Shown here: positions 57,092 to 64,000 of the stretch, piece after piece
How positions within the stretch are numbered: the stretch's first letter is position 1
How the letters are laid out: each line of letters begins with the position of its first letter
Assembly: GCF_947495725.1 (NCBI RefSeq)
Contig: NZ_CANLZZ010000001.1
Span: forward strand, 806,001 to 870,000
Direction: 5' to 3'
From: an uncultured Lutibacter sp.
GTDB taxonomy: Bacteria > Bacteroidota > Bacteroidia > Flavobacteriales > Flavobacteriaceae
DNA length: 64,000 nt
Made by a program: the position numbers and the translations under genes
The notes under the pieces: generated by a model
What the model was told of the DNA's origin: nothing
Databases searched by the model: none
The model's input: only the letters and a program-made list of their open reading frames with translations

Positions 57092-58418
57092 ATCATCCAA
57101 CATTACTTTTAAAGGAATTAATAAACTTGCAATACCAGCTATAATATCAGGAATTGCAGAGCCATTATTGTCTATAACGGATACTGCAATTGTTGGTAAT
57201 ATACAAATAAATCCAACAGAAGCTTTGGCCGCGGTTGGTATAGCAGGGTCTTTTATATCGGCGTTAGTTTGGATTTTGGCGCAAACACGGTCGGCTATTT
57301 CAGCAATTATTGGAAAATATTTAGGAGCTCGCAAACTTCACGAAATTGATTCCTTACCAGCCCAAATAATTGCAATTAATTTAGCGTTGAGTATTGTAAT
57401 ATATGTTGTTACCTTATTTTTTGTTAATCAAATTTTTAAGCTTTACAATGCCGAAGGATTGATTTTAAATTACGCGGTCTCATATTACAAAATAAGGGCA
57501 ATAGGTTTTCCTTTAACTTTATTTGTGTTTTCGGCTTTTGGTGTATTTAGAGGGTTGCAAAACACCTATTGGCCAATGGTTATTAGTATTACAGGTGCAT
57601 TTTTAAATGTTGCGCTAGATTTTGTTTTGGTTTATGGAATTGAAGGATTTATAAATCCAATGAATGTTGAAGGGGCCGCTTGGGCAAGTGTTATTTCACA
57701 AGCTGTTATGGCCTTATTGGCAATAATTCTTTTATATAAAAAAACACCTTTCAGTTATAAGTTAAGATTTCCGTTTAATAAGGAAATTAAAAATTTGCTT
57801 TCAATTAGTTTTAATTTAATTATTAGAGCATTATCTTTAAATATTGCATTGTATTTGGCCAATTCATTTGCTACTAAATACGGTAATAATTACATTGCAG
57901 CACAAACCATAGCTTTCCAAATATGGTTGTTTTTTGCTTTTTTTATTGATGGTTATGCAAGTGTTGGAAATATTGTCTCTGGAAAATTACTTGGAGAAAA
58001 AAACTATGAAATGCTTTGGAAACTAAGTATTAAACTTAGTAGGTACTCAATAATTATTGCATTAATATTAGCCGTTTTTTGTAGCTTGTTCTATGATGAA
58101 ATAGGTCAATTATTTTCAAAAGATAAATTGGTATTAGAATCTTTTTATGGTATTTTTTGGATTGTAATAATTATGCAGCCAATTAACGCAGTTGCCTTTG
58201 TTTTTGATGGAATTTTTAAAGGACTAGCAGAAGCTGTTACATTAAGAAATCTATTAATTGTAACTACTTTTTTAGGTTTTATTCCAACATTGTTAATTGG
58301 TGATTATTTCAATTTAAAATTATATGCCATTTGGATTGCTTTTACAGTTTGGATGTTATTGCGATCTGGAATTTTGGTTGTTAAATTTAGAAATAAGTAT
58401 TTACATAAAAACATGTAA
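57084..58418 (+). CDS. MATE family efflux transporter
   Basis: A 444-residue polytopic inner-membrane protein with about 12 helices in two halves. Family features are IPAIISGIAEPLLSITDTAI at the first helix, GVFRGLQNTYWPM near 155 and FDGIFKGLAEA near 380. MATE proteins export drugs, flavins or metabolites in exchange for Na+ or H+; the coupling ion is not clear here. It is translationally coupled to the GNAT gene. Confidence 0.92.
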   Translation: MYKSSNITFKGINKLAIPAIISGIAEPLLSITDTAIVGNIQINPTEALAAVGIAGSFISALVWILAQTRSAISAIIGKYLGARKLHEIDSLPAQIIAINLALSIVIYVVTLFFVNQIFKLYNAEGLILNYAVSYYKIRAIGFPLTLFVFSAFGVFRGLQNTYWPMVISITGAFLNVALDFVLVYGIEGFINPMNVEGAAWASVISQAVMALLAIILLYKKTPFSYKLRFPFNKEIKNLLSISFNLIIRALSLNIALYLANSFATKYGNNYIAAQTIAFQIWLFFAFFIDGYASVGNIVSGKLLGEKNYEMLWKLSIKLSRYSIIIALILAVFCSLFYDEIGQLFSKDKLVLESFYGIFWIVIIMQPINAVAFVFDGIFKGLAEAVTLRNLLIVTTFLGFIPTLLIGDYFNLKLYAIWIAFTVWMLLRSGILVVKFRNKYLHKNM

Positions 58419-58423
58419 CTTTG
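58416..58423 (+). promoter_or_regulatory. Possible -7 element before the crotonase gene
   Basis: TAACTTTG matches TAnnTTTG and ends 6 bases before ATG 58430. A -33 TTG is missing and it overlaps the MATE stop, so use is uncertain. Confidence 0.25.
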
Positions 58424-58429
58424 ACCATT

Positions 58430-59185
58430 ATGAGTAACGGAAGTTTATATACACATATTCAAAATAGCGTAGCTACTATTGAATTTTATCATCCAGCAAG
58501 TAATTCTATGCCAAAAGAATTATTAGATAGGTTGGCAAAGGCTTTTAATGAATTGAGTGATAATGCCAAGGTATCAGTTATTATTCTTAAAAGTGAAAAA
58601 GAGAAAGCATTTTGTGCGGGAGCTTCATTTGATGAACTATTAGCAATTGATAATCTTAATAAAGGAAAAGAGTTTTTTCTTGGTTTTGCAAATGTGCTAA
58701 ATGCAATGCGAAGCTGTTCAAAACTAATTATTGGACGTATTCAAGGAAAAACTGTTGGAGGTGGAGTTGGGTTAGCGGCGGCTTGTGACTATTGCTTTGC
58801 AACAGTTGCCGCGTCTATAAAATTATCAGAATTTACAATTGGCATTGGCCCATTTGTAATAGCACCCGCAGTAGAGCGAAAAATGGGTATTGCAGCTTTG
58901 AGTGAATTAACTTTGGATGCCACAAGTTGGCAAAATGCTTATTGGGCAAAGGAAAAAGGACTATATGCTAAAGTATTAGAAACTATAAAAGAATTAGATT
59001 TTGAGGTTGATGTGTTGGCTAATAAACTATCTAAATACAATCCTGAGGCATTAGTAGAGATGAAAAAAGCTTTATGGACTGGAACTGATAATTGGGTGGA
59101 GTTACTTGAAAAACGTGCTGAAATAAGCGGAAATTTAGTATTGTCTACATCAGCAAAAAATGCATTAAACAAGTTTAAAAAATAG
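58430..59185 (+). CDS. Enoyl-CoA hydratase/isomerase family protein (possibly methylglutaconyl-CoA hydratase-like)
   Basis: A 251-residue crotonase. CoA/oxyanion motifs are FCAGASFDELLAID (about 61-74) and GKTVGGGVGLAAACDY (about 101-116). At the first catalytic Glu position of standard hydratases this protein has Gly (GGGVGL rather than GGCEL), as in bacterial LiuC-type proteins of leucine degradation by my recollection; the second Glu is kept in LSEFTIGIGP. The C-terminal helices are short. A TTG three codons upstream is possible, but ATG 58430 is preferred. No other leucine-degradation genes are in view, so the exact substrate is open. Confidence 0.85.
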   Translation: MSNGSLYTHIQNSVATIEFYHPASNSMPKELLDRLAKAFNELSDNAKVSVIILKSEKEKAFCAGASFDELLAIDNLNKGKEFFLGFANVLNAMRSCSKLIIGRIQGKTVGGGVGLAAACDYCFATVAASIKLSEFTIGIGPFVIAPAVERKMGIAALSELTLDATSWQNAYWAKEKGLYAKVLETIKELDFEVDVLANKLSKYNPEALVEMKKALWTGTDNWVELLEKRAEISGNLVLSTSAKNALNKFKK

Positions 59186-59188
59186 TTT

Positions 59189-59371
59189 ATGTTAGCTAGT
59201 TTTATTAATCCTTTACAGGAATTAAATATTGAAGAGAAAATTCAAAATGCCCCAGATAAGGGTTACGAAATAGGAGTGGTAATTGGTACATATTTGCCTT
59301 TTGTTGTGTTGGTAGGAGTCGCATATTTTGTGTATTACAAAGCAAAAAACAGAAAAGATTTAGAGGACTAA
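59189..59371 (+). CDS. Small single-pass membrane protein
   Basis: A 60-residue protein starting 3 bases after the crotonase stop. Residues 28-48 form one membrane helix (GVVIGTYLPFVVLVGVAYFVYY), followed by a charged tail KAKNRKDLED. The N-terminal part is amphipathic and acidic. No family is recognised. Its tight spacing within an operon and conserved codon style make it likely to be real, but there is no functional clue beyond membrane location. Confidence 0.7.
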   Translation: MLASFINPLQELNIEEKIQNAPDKGYEIGVVIGTYLPFVVLVGVAYFVYYKAKNRKDLED

Positions 59372-59382
59372 AGAATTTAATC

Positions 59383-59835
59383 ATGAGTAATATTAGAATA
59401 ACAAAGCAATTTGATTTTGAAACAGGACATGCTTTGTATGGTTACGATGGAAAATGTAAAAATGTTCACGGACATAGTTATAAACTATCTGTAACAGTAA
59501 TTGGAATTCCAATTAATGATGTTTCAAATGTTAAATATGGGATGGTTATAGATTTTGGGGATTTAAAAAAAATAGTACTATCTGAAATTGTAGACAAATT
59601 TGACCATGCAACAGTTTTTAATAAAAATACTCCACATGTTGAATTAGCTGAAGAATTAGAAAAGCGCGGACACAATGTTATATTGGTTAATTACCAACCT
59701 ACAAGTGAAATGATGTTAATTGATTTTGCCGAAAAAATTAAAAGCAGATTACCCGTAACCATTAAATTACATTCTTTAAAGTTACAAGAAACGGGAACTT
59801 CTCATGCAGAGTGGTATGCGAGTGATAATGCGTAG
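59383..59835 (+). CDS. queD: 6-carboxytetrahydropterin synthase (QueD/PTPS family)
   Basis: A 150-residue enzyme. The zinc ligands are probably His16, His29 and His31; Cys25 within CKNVHGH is the QueD-type Cys-x3-His-Gly-His motif, which separates it from classical PTPS. It converts dihydroneopterin triphosphate to 6-carboxytetrahydropterin in queuosine (preQ0) synthesis. EFxE-like FAEKIKSRLP and a final Glu (QETGTSHAEWY) complete the active site. No queC, queE or queF is in the window. The stop abuts the convergent pth stop with no bases between. Confidence 0.9.
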   Translation: MSNIRITKQFDFETGHALYGYDGKCKNVHGHSYKLSVTVIGIPINDVSNVKYGMVIDFGDLKKIVLSEIVDKFDHATVFNKNTPHVELAEELEKRGHNVILVNYQPTSEMMLIDFAEKIKSRLPVTIKLHSLKLQETGTSHAEWYASDNA

Positions 59836-60468
59836 TTATTTTCCATTGTAAGCGTTCATAGTATTGTTTAAACCGGCAGTACCAAAGGATTTTATAATTT
59901 CAGCAGATTTTTCTAAACGTTCGGGTAATAGTTTAAATTCATCTTCGTTCCATTTACCTAAAACATAATCTACTTGTCGTCCTTTAGAGAACTCGTCTCC
60001 AACGCCAAATCTAAAACGAGCGTATTTTTGAGTTTGTAGCACGGCGTTTATGTCTTTTAAACCATTGTGACCGCCATCGCTTCCTTTTGCTTTTACTCTA
60101 ATAACTCCAAAATTTAAGTTTAAATCATCACAAATAATCAATACATTTTCTAGAGGTATATTTTCTTTAGTCATCCAATACTTTACTGATTTTCCGCTTA
60201 AATTCATAAAGGTTGAAGGTTTTAATAAAATAAAGGTTCTACCTTTAAATCTGAAAGAAGCAACACTTCCTAATTTACTACTTTCAAAGTTAATTTCTTC
60301 TTTAGAGGCAATTTTATCTAAAATTTTAAAACCAATGTTATGACGCGTATCGTCATATTTTTCACCAATATTTCCTAAACCTACAATTAAATATTTTTTC
60401 ATAAGATCTTCAATAGTTTCTTTTACTTCTTTTTTAAAAAGACTTTTGATAAAACGAATGATTTGCAT
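59836..60468 (-). CDS. pth: Peptidyl-tRNA hydrolase
   Basis: A 210-residue enzyme that recycles peptidyl-tRNA. The signature is [21 protein letters not shown] (about 26-46), with the catalytic His in [22 protein letters not shown] and GGHNGLK are also present. The first 22 residues ([15 protein letters not shown]...) are extra relative to E. coli Pth; ATG at 60402 (MKKYLIVG) would give the canonical length, and either could be used. It is the last gene of prs-rplY-pth. Confidence 0.95.
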   Translation of the reverse strand: MQIIRFIKSLFKKEVKETIEDLMKKYLIVGLGNIGEKYDDTRHNIGFKILDKIASKEEINFESSKLGSVASFRFKGRTFILLKPSTFMNLSGKSVKYWMTKENIPLENVLIICDDLNLNFGVIRVKAKGSDGGHNGLKDINAVLQTQKYARFRFGVGDEFSKGRQVDYVLGKWNEDEFKLLPERLEKSAEIIKSFGTAGLNNTMNAYNGK

Positions 60469-60488
60469 TTTACAAATGTACTAAAAAG

Positions 60489-60516
60489 AAAAAGCGTTGC
60501 AATTGCAACGCTTTTC
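60489..60516 (-). terminator. Palindromic hairpin between rplY and pth
   Basis: AAAAGCGTTGC (60490-60500) pairs with GCAACGCTTTT (60505-60515) around AATT. On the minus strand it is followed by a T-rich run and lies between rplY and pth. It could partly end rplY transcripts before pth. Confidence 0.7.
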
Positions 60517-60536
60517 TATATTTTGAAAAATAATTT

Positions 60537-61163
60537 TTATTCTTCTGTAGCAGACTCTTCAGCTCCTTCTTCAGCTCCTTCTTCACCTTCTTCATCTTCG
60601 TCATCCTCAGGCATTACAGCACTACGTGCAGTTCTAACTTGAACTACTACTGTGTTTTCTGGGTGAAGTATAGAGAATTTTTCATCAGCTAATTCAGCAA
60701 CAACTAATTTCATTCCAATTTTTAATTTAGAAATGTCAGCGTTTATAAAGTCTGGTAAATCAGCAGGTAAAGCTCTTACACTTAGTTTACGCATTGCAAA
60801 ACGTAAAGAACCACCATTAATAACACCAGGAGAAACTCCAACTAATCTTACAGGAATTTCCATTGTTACTAATTTATCATCAAATAACTGGTAAAAATCT
60901 ACGTGTAAAATTTTATCCGTTACTGGGTGAAATTGAATATCTTGCAAAATAGCATGATATGTTGTTCCTTCTAATTCAATCATTGCAGTATAAACGTTAG
61001 CGGTATACACTAAATTTTTGAACGAAATTTCGTCAGCTGAAAAGTGTAATGGTTTATCCCCTCCGTATAATACGCAAGGTACCTTTCCAGCATTACGTAG
61101 GGCTTTAGTTGATGCTTTACCCACGCTTTCTCTTTGAGATCCTTTGATTGTAATTGATTTCAT
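60537..61163 (-). CDS. rplY: 50S ribosomal protein L25/general stress protein Ctc
   Basis: A 208-residue Ctc-type L25 that binds 5S rRNA. The N-terminal L25 domain (about 1-95) starts [21 protein letters not shown] and includes CVLYGG. The C-terminal TL5/CTC beta domain (about 100-185) follows. The last about 22 residues are a highly acidic Glu-rich tail, which is usual in Bacteroidota. It follows prs after 21 bases and precedes pth. In several bacteria ctc and pth are linked, consistent with a translation-maintenance operon. Confidence 0.95.
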   Translation of the reverse strand: MKSITIKGSQRESVGKASTKALRNAGKVPCVLYGGDKPLHFSADEISFKNLVYTANVYTAMIELEGTTYHAILQDIQFHPVTDKILHVDFYQLFDDKLVTMEIPVRLVGVSPGVINGGSLRFAMRKLSVRALPADLPDFINADISKLKIGMKLVVAELADEKFSILHPENTVVVQVRTARSAVMPEDDEDEEGEEGAEEGAEESATEE

Positions 61164-61184
61164 TTATTTATATTTATTAATTAT

Positions 61185-62126
61185 TTACATTAAAAATTGT
61201 CCGCTAATTGATTTATTATCTTGCACTTTATGCATAACATCTGCGAACAAAGGCGCGCAAGATACAACTTTTATTTTAGAACTCTCTCTTTTTAAAGGAA
61301 TTGTATCAGAAACTATTAATTCTGTTAATTTAGAGTTTTCTATTTTTTCATAGGCATTACCAGATAAAATAGGGTGCGTACAAACGGCTCTTACACTTAA
61401 AGCTCCTTTTTCCATCATTACATCCGCTGCTTTGGCCAATGTTCCTCCAGTATCAATCATATCATCAACAAGTATCACATTTCTACCTTTAACTTCTCCT
61501 ATTAATTCCATAGAACTAACAACATTTGCTTGTAACCTTTCTTTGTAGCAAATTACTACATCACTTTCCAAATATCTTGAGTATGCGTATGCTCTTTTAG
61601 AACCTCCCATGTCTGGAGAGGCCACGGTTATATTATCTAAACCTAGTTGCTTTATGTAAGGTAAAAATATTGTTGAAGCATATAAATGATCTACAGGTTT
61701 TTCGAAAAACCCTTGAATTTGATCTGCATGTAAGTCCATAGTCATTATTCTAGTTGCGCCAGCAGCTTGTAATAAATTTGCTACTAATTTGGCTCCAATT
61801 GCAACACGTGGTTGATCTTTACGATCTTGTCTTGCCCATCCAAAATATGGGATTACAGCTGTAATATGACGTGCTGATGCTCTTTTTGCTGCATCTAAAA
61901 TTAATAACATCTCCATTAAATTATCTGAATCTGGGAATGTAGAGCCAATTATAAATATTCTTCTACCTCTTACAGAATCAACCAATGCGGGTTGAAATTC
62001 ACCATCGCTAAAAGTTGAGATTTTGACATTTCCAAGCTCAAGACCATATGAATCTGCAATTTTCTGAGCAAGATCCTTGCTTTGCCTACAAGCAAAAATT
62101 TTTGGAGTAAGTTGATTGTTTACCAT
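61185..62126 (-). CDS. prs: Ribose-phosphate pyrophosphokinase
   Basis: A 313-residue enzyme making PRPP from ribose 5-phosphate and ATP for purines, pyrimidines, His, Trp and NAD. FSDGEFQPAL, PYFGWARQDRKD, DLHADQIQGFF and the PRPP-binding loop VDDMIDTGGT are all intact. Length is typical. It is the first gene of prs-rplY-pth and has a complete promoter. PurD in the same window uses the PRPP product path, but the genes are far apart and not co-transcribed. Confidence 0.97.
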   Translation of the reverse strand: MVNNQLTPKIFACRQSKDLAQKIADSYGLELGNVKISTFSDGEFQPALVDSVRGRRIFIIGSTFPDSDNLMEMLLILDAAKRASARHITAVIPYFGWARQDRKDQPRVAIGAKLVANLLQAAGATRIMTMDLHADQIQGFFEKPVDHLYASTIFLPYIKQLGLDNITVASPDMGGSKRAYAYSRYLESDVVICYKERLQANVVSSMELIGEVKGRNVILVDDMIDTGGTLAKAADVMMEKGALSVRAVCTHPILSGNAYEKIENSKLTELIVSDTIPLKRESSKIKVVSCAPLFADVMHKVQDNKSISGQFLM

Positions 62127-62154
62127 TTGTAGTTATGTTGTTGTTTGTTGGGCG

Positions 62155-62188
62155 CAAATTTAAAACTAAAAATAGAGTTATTAAACAA
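62155..62188 (-). promoter_or_regulatory. Promoter of prs-rplY-pth
   Basis: Minus strand: -33 TTG at 62186-62188, 23-base spacer, -7 TAAATTTG at 62155-62162, 28 bases before ATG 62126. Confidence 0.6.
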
Positions 62189-62226
62189 CTTCGTGATTTT
62201 TTTAGGATTTTGATGAAAATTATTTA

Positions 62227-62234
62227 TAAATTTG
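62227..62234 (+). promoter_or_regulatory. Promoter -7 element of tRNA-Leu
   Basis: TAAATTTG matches TAnnTTTG and ends 16 bases before the tRNA 5' end at 62251. A TTG at 62210-62212 is spaced only 14 bases away, so the -33 element is weak. Confidence 0.45.
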
Positions 62235-62250
62235 CAAACCTATTCAAAAG

Positions 62251-62332
62251 GCCTCGATGGCGGAACTGGTAGACGCGCTGGATTCAAAATCCAGTTCTTT
62301 CGGGAGTGTGGGTTCGATTCCCACTCGAGGTA
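62251..62332 (+). tRNA. tRNA-Leu (anticodon CAA)
   Basis: An 82-base class II tRNA. The acceptor stem GCCTCGA pairs with TCGAGGT (G1-T72 wobble); discriminator A at 62332. The anticodon stem CTGGA/TCCAG (62278-62282, 62290-62294) holds the loop TTCAAAA, with anticodon CAA at 62285-62287, reading UUG. A short variable arm (TTCTTTCGGGAG region) precedes the T arm GTGGGTTCGATTCCCAC. CCA is not encoded. A terminator follows at 62338. Confidence 0.97.
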
Positions 62333-62337
62333 CAAAT

Positions 62338-62380
62338 AAAAAACCTTAACACTATGATTAATAGTTGTTAAGGTTTTTTT
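62338..62380 (+). terminator. Terminator after tRNA-Leu
   Basis: AAACCTTAACACTAT at about 62341-62355 pairs with ATAGTTGTTAAGGTTT at 62361-62376, with one mismatch, followed by a long T-run. Confidence 0.88.
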
Positions 62381-62422
62381 GTTTTATTTCTTATTAATAA
62401 ATGTTTGAAAAAATATCAAATG

Positions 62423-63445
62423 TTAATCTCTTGTAGAACTTCTTTTAATAACATTGGTAGGTAGCACAATAGTTTTGTGTTTAATCTTTTTACCTTTTTT
62501 AATTGCTTTAATTTCCTTTAATAATAGCTTTATTGCTTTTTTCCCCATTTCATAACCCGGTTGGTCTACAGAGCTAAGTGAAGGTGAAATTACTGAAGCC
62601 ATAAACCAATTACTAAATCCAATTATAGATATATCTTCTGGAATTTTCACATTAGCTTCATTGAAATATGTTATAGCTCCAATTGCTACCAGATCGGTGA
62701 TTGCAAAAATTGCATCAACTTTTTTGTTGGATTGGTGTAATTCTTTTGCGAAATTATAACCTTCTTCAAAAGATACCTTTTCACAAGTGTAAACCAAAGA
62801 TTTATCAAAATGTAATTTGGAATCTTCAAGAGCTTTTTTATAACCTAAAAAACGATCAATTGAATTTTGAGGGTTTAAAGGACCTCTAAAATGAGCTATA
62901 TCTTTGCATCCAGTATTAATTAAATGTTCAGTAGCTGCATAAGCGGCGTCTCTATCGTTAATAATTACTTTTGAACAATTAATTAATTTAGAAATTTTAT
63001 CAAATAATACTAAGGGAGTTCCAGATTCAACTATTTTATGAATTGGAGATAAATCTTTTCTATTATTTGAGAGAGATATTAATATGCCATCAACTCTTTT
63101 GTTGAGTAGTAGTTCAATTTGTTTCTCTTCTAATTTGTCCGATTCATTGGATTGTAATGTAATAATTAAATAACCTTTTTTTTCTGCATATTCAATTATT
63201 GCATTAACAACATTTGAAAAGAAATAATGTACAATTTCTGGAATAATTAATCCAATAACCTTGGATTCTTTAGTTCTTAAATTAACGGCAAAAGAATTTG
63301 GGATATAGTTCAACTTTCTTGCTAAATCAATTACAGCCTTTCTAGTTTTTGGACTAACATCAGGATAGTTTTTTAGAGCTTTTGAAGCTGTCGTAATAGA
63401 TATACCTAATTCTGAGGCTATACTTTTAAGGGTTACTTGTTCCAT
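62423..63445 (-). CDS. LacI family transcriptional regulator
   Basis: A 340-residue regulator. The start is taken as ATG 63445 (MEQVTLKSIAS); a GTG six codons upstream (63463) is in frame but would cover the likely promoter. The HTH (about 4-55) is TLKSIASELGISITTASKALK, with hinge-helix residues RKLNYIPN after it. The periplasmic-binding-protein-like domain follows (VIGLIIPEIVHYFFSNVV, IFAITDLVAIGA, DISIIGFSNW). It is divergent from a sugar-porter MFS gene, with two operator-like palindromes between, so it most likely controls that gene and perhaps itself in response to a sugar. Confidence 0.94.
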   Translation of the reverse strand: MEQVTLKSIASELGISITTASKALKNYPDVSPKTRKAVIDLARKLNYIPNSFAVNLRTKESKVIGLIIPEIVHYFFSNVVNAIIEYAEKKGYLIITLQSNESDKLEEKQIELLLNKRVDGILISLSNNRKDLSPIHKIVESGTPLVLFDKISKLINCSKVIINDRDAAYAATEHLINTGCKDIAHFRGPLNPQNSIDRFLGYKKALEDSKLHFDKSLVYTCEKVSFEEGYNFAKELHQSNKKVDAIFAITDLVAIGAITYFNEANVKIPEDISIIGFSNWFMASVISPSLSSVDQPGYEMGKKAIKLLLKEIKAIKKGKKIKHKTIVLPTNVIKRSSTRD

Positions 63446-63451
63446 ATGGAT

Positions 63452-63459
63452 CAAATTTA
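63452..63459 (-). promoter_or_regulatory. Candidate lacI-type gene promoter -7
   Basis: Minus-strand TAAATTTG, exact TAnnTTTG match, 7 bases from ATG 63445. The -33 element is unclear. Confidence 0.4.
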
Positions 63460-63487
63460 ACACATAATTTTTATAAACTAAAATTTA

Positions 63488-63528
63488 TACCGAAATCGTT
63501 TTCGGTAAAATCGAAATCGTTTTCGGTA
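63488..63528. promoter_or_regulatory. Two tandem LacI-family operator-like palindromes
   Basis: Box 1, centred near 63498 (ACCGAAATCGTTTTCGGT), is an inverted repeat ACCGAAA/TTTCGGT around TCGT. Box 2 at 63511-63528 repeats CGAAATCGTTTTCGGT with one weaker outer arm. The boxes are 21 bp apart, two DNA turns, so bound dimers face the same side. The central CpG flanked by AAA/TTT arms is the standard LacI/GalR operator style. The -33 of the MFS promoter begins 7 bases past box 2. Confidence 0.8.
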
Positions 63529-63534
63529 ATAAAA

Positions 63535-63568
63535 TTGAAAATAAAATGGTTAAGCGAGCATATATTTG
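63535..63568 (+). promoter_or_regulatory. Promoter of the sugar-porter gene
   Basis: -33 TTG at 63535-63537, 23-base spacer, -7 TATATTTG at 63561-63568. The operators lie entirely upstream of it, so the regulator may activate here or repress by looping, rather than block the -7 directly. Confidence 0.6.
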
Positions 63569-63618
63569 AATGTGAAATTTAATCTTTTTAATCAAAGAAG
63601 CATTTAAAAATTAAAAGT

Positions 63619-64000
63619 ATGAACAAAAAAATACTTGTATGGTCAATAACAGCCGCACTAGCTGGGTTTTTATTCGGTTTTGATACTGTAGTTATATCAG
63701 GAGCAGATAAAAAATTACAATTATTATGGGGCTCATCAGATGCTTTTCATGGTGCAATTGTTATGGCAATGGCACTTTGGGGAACTGTTGTTGGTGCCAT
63801 TTTTGGTGGAATTCCTACTAACAAGTGGGGAAGAAAAAATACTTTAATACTTATAGGTGTTTTATATACCATTTCAGCAATTGGTTCTGGTTTGGCAAAT
63901 GACCCTTGGACTTTTGCTGTTTTTAGGTTTATTGGAGGTTTAGGCGTTGGGGCATCCACAATTGCCGCTCCTGCCTATATTTCTGAAATTGCACCAGCTA
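63619..64000 (+). CDS. Sugar porter family MFS transporter (3' end outside window)
   Basis: The first 127 residues of an inner-membrane sugar/proton symporter are present; the frame runs open to the edge. It starts MNKKILVWSITAALAGFLFGFDTVVISGA, the usual first helix of the sugar porter family, with GRKNTLI after helix 2 (NKWGRK) and YISEIAPA at the edge (the YxSEIAP motif of the family). ATG 63619 has an AGTATG-type context and follows a 50-base leader from the promoter. Operators at 63488-63528 suggest LacI-type control. Confidence 0.9.
   Translation, partial: MNKKILVWSITAALAGFLFGFDTVVISGADKKLQLLWGSSDAFHGAIVMAMALWGTVVGAIFGGIPTNKWGRKNTLILIGVLYTISAIGSGLANDPWTFAVFRFIGGLGVGASTIAAPAYISEIAPA

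Noticed and set aside
62251..62333. tRNA-Leu as an integration site for a mobile element.
   Set aside because: No integrase, direct repeat of the tRNA 3' end or atypical genes are seen on either side.
63446..63463. GTG 63463 as the start of the LacI-type regulator.
   Set aside because: ATG 63445 gives the usual short lead into the HTH, and the added codons overlap a -7 element.

Overview
The window reads as a chromosomal segment of a marine-type member of the Bacteroidota, most likely family Flavobacteriaceae. The grounds are the very AT-rich DNA, many upstream copies of the Bacteroidota sigma-ABfA -7 element TAnnTTTG, type IX secretion (T9SS) C-terminal sorting domains of types A and B, PorP/SprF and PD40-OmpA proteins, a DUF4292 lipoprotein, and an HU-CCDC81/SPOR protein. 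The genus cannot be fixed from the sequence. I see no insertion sequence, prophage, integrase, CRISPR array or rRNA operon, and the segment looks like ordinary core chromosome apart from one giant surface-protein locus.

Layout. 1-5.9 kb: end of rnpA, an S41 C-terminal processing protease, a 563-residue protein of unknown function with a phosphorylase-like C-terminus, purD, and a glycosyltransferase that follows purD directly in the same frame with no normal start codon. 5.9-7.6 kb: a two-component system on the minus strand. 7.8-9.6 kb: two small secreted proteins with T9SS type A tails, one or both with a lamin-tail-like domain. 9.6-19.97 kb: a PolB-like exonuclease, an ABC-F protein, a tandem dipeptide-type ABC ATPase, a TPR / DUF4292 lipoprotein / EnvC-like run for the cell envelope, an acyl-CoA thioesterase, an HU-SPOR protein and dprA. 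20-22.4 kb: a lipoprotein sulfatase and a HAD phosphatase/mutase.

22.9-40.4 kb is the outstanding region: a single 14.9-kb gene for a 4969-residue T9SS type B surface protein, followed by a PorP/SprF-like outer-membrane protein and a PD40-OmpA protein. It is a giant adhesin with the partners usually encoded beside such proteins. Its repeats are homogenised at DNA level: one 540-bp block occurs twice with about 4 differences.

40.5-55.7 kb is rich in DNA repair genes. It holds mfd (with a DMT exporter and a small unknown gene downstream), two TerB-like proteins, an AddA-like helicase-nuclease and an AddB-like nuclease. Two outer-membrane barrel proteins and kbl are interleaved. 55.7-59.8 kb is a tight run: alpha/beta hydrolase, GNAT, MATE, a LiuC-like crotonase, a 60-residue membrane protein and queD. 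59.8-62.1 kb is the minus-strand operon prs-rplY-pth. A tRNA-Leu(CAA) follows. At the right edge a LacI-family regulator is divergent from a truncated sugar-porter MFS gene, with two tandem CpG-centred palindromic operators 21 bp apart between them. This is probably the start of a sugar-utilisation locus that continues past the window.

The annotation rests on reading translated proteins and DNA by eye. Family names are from recognition, not database searches.
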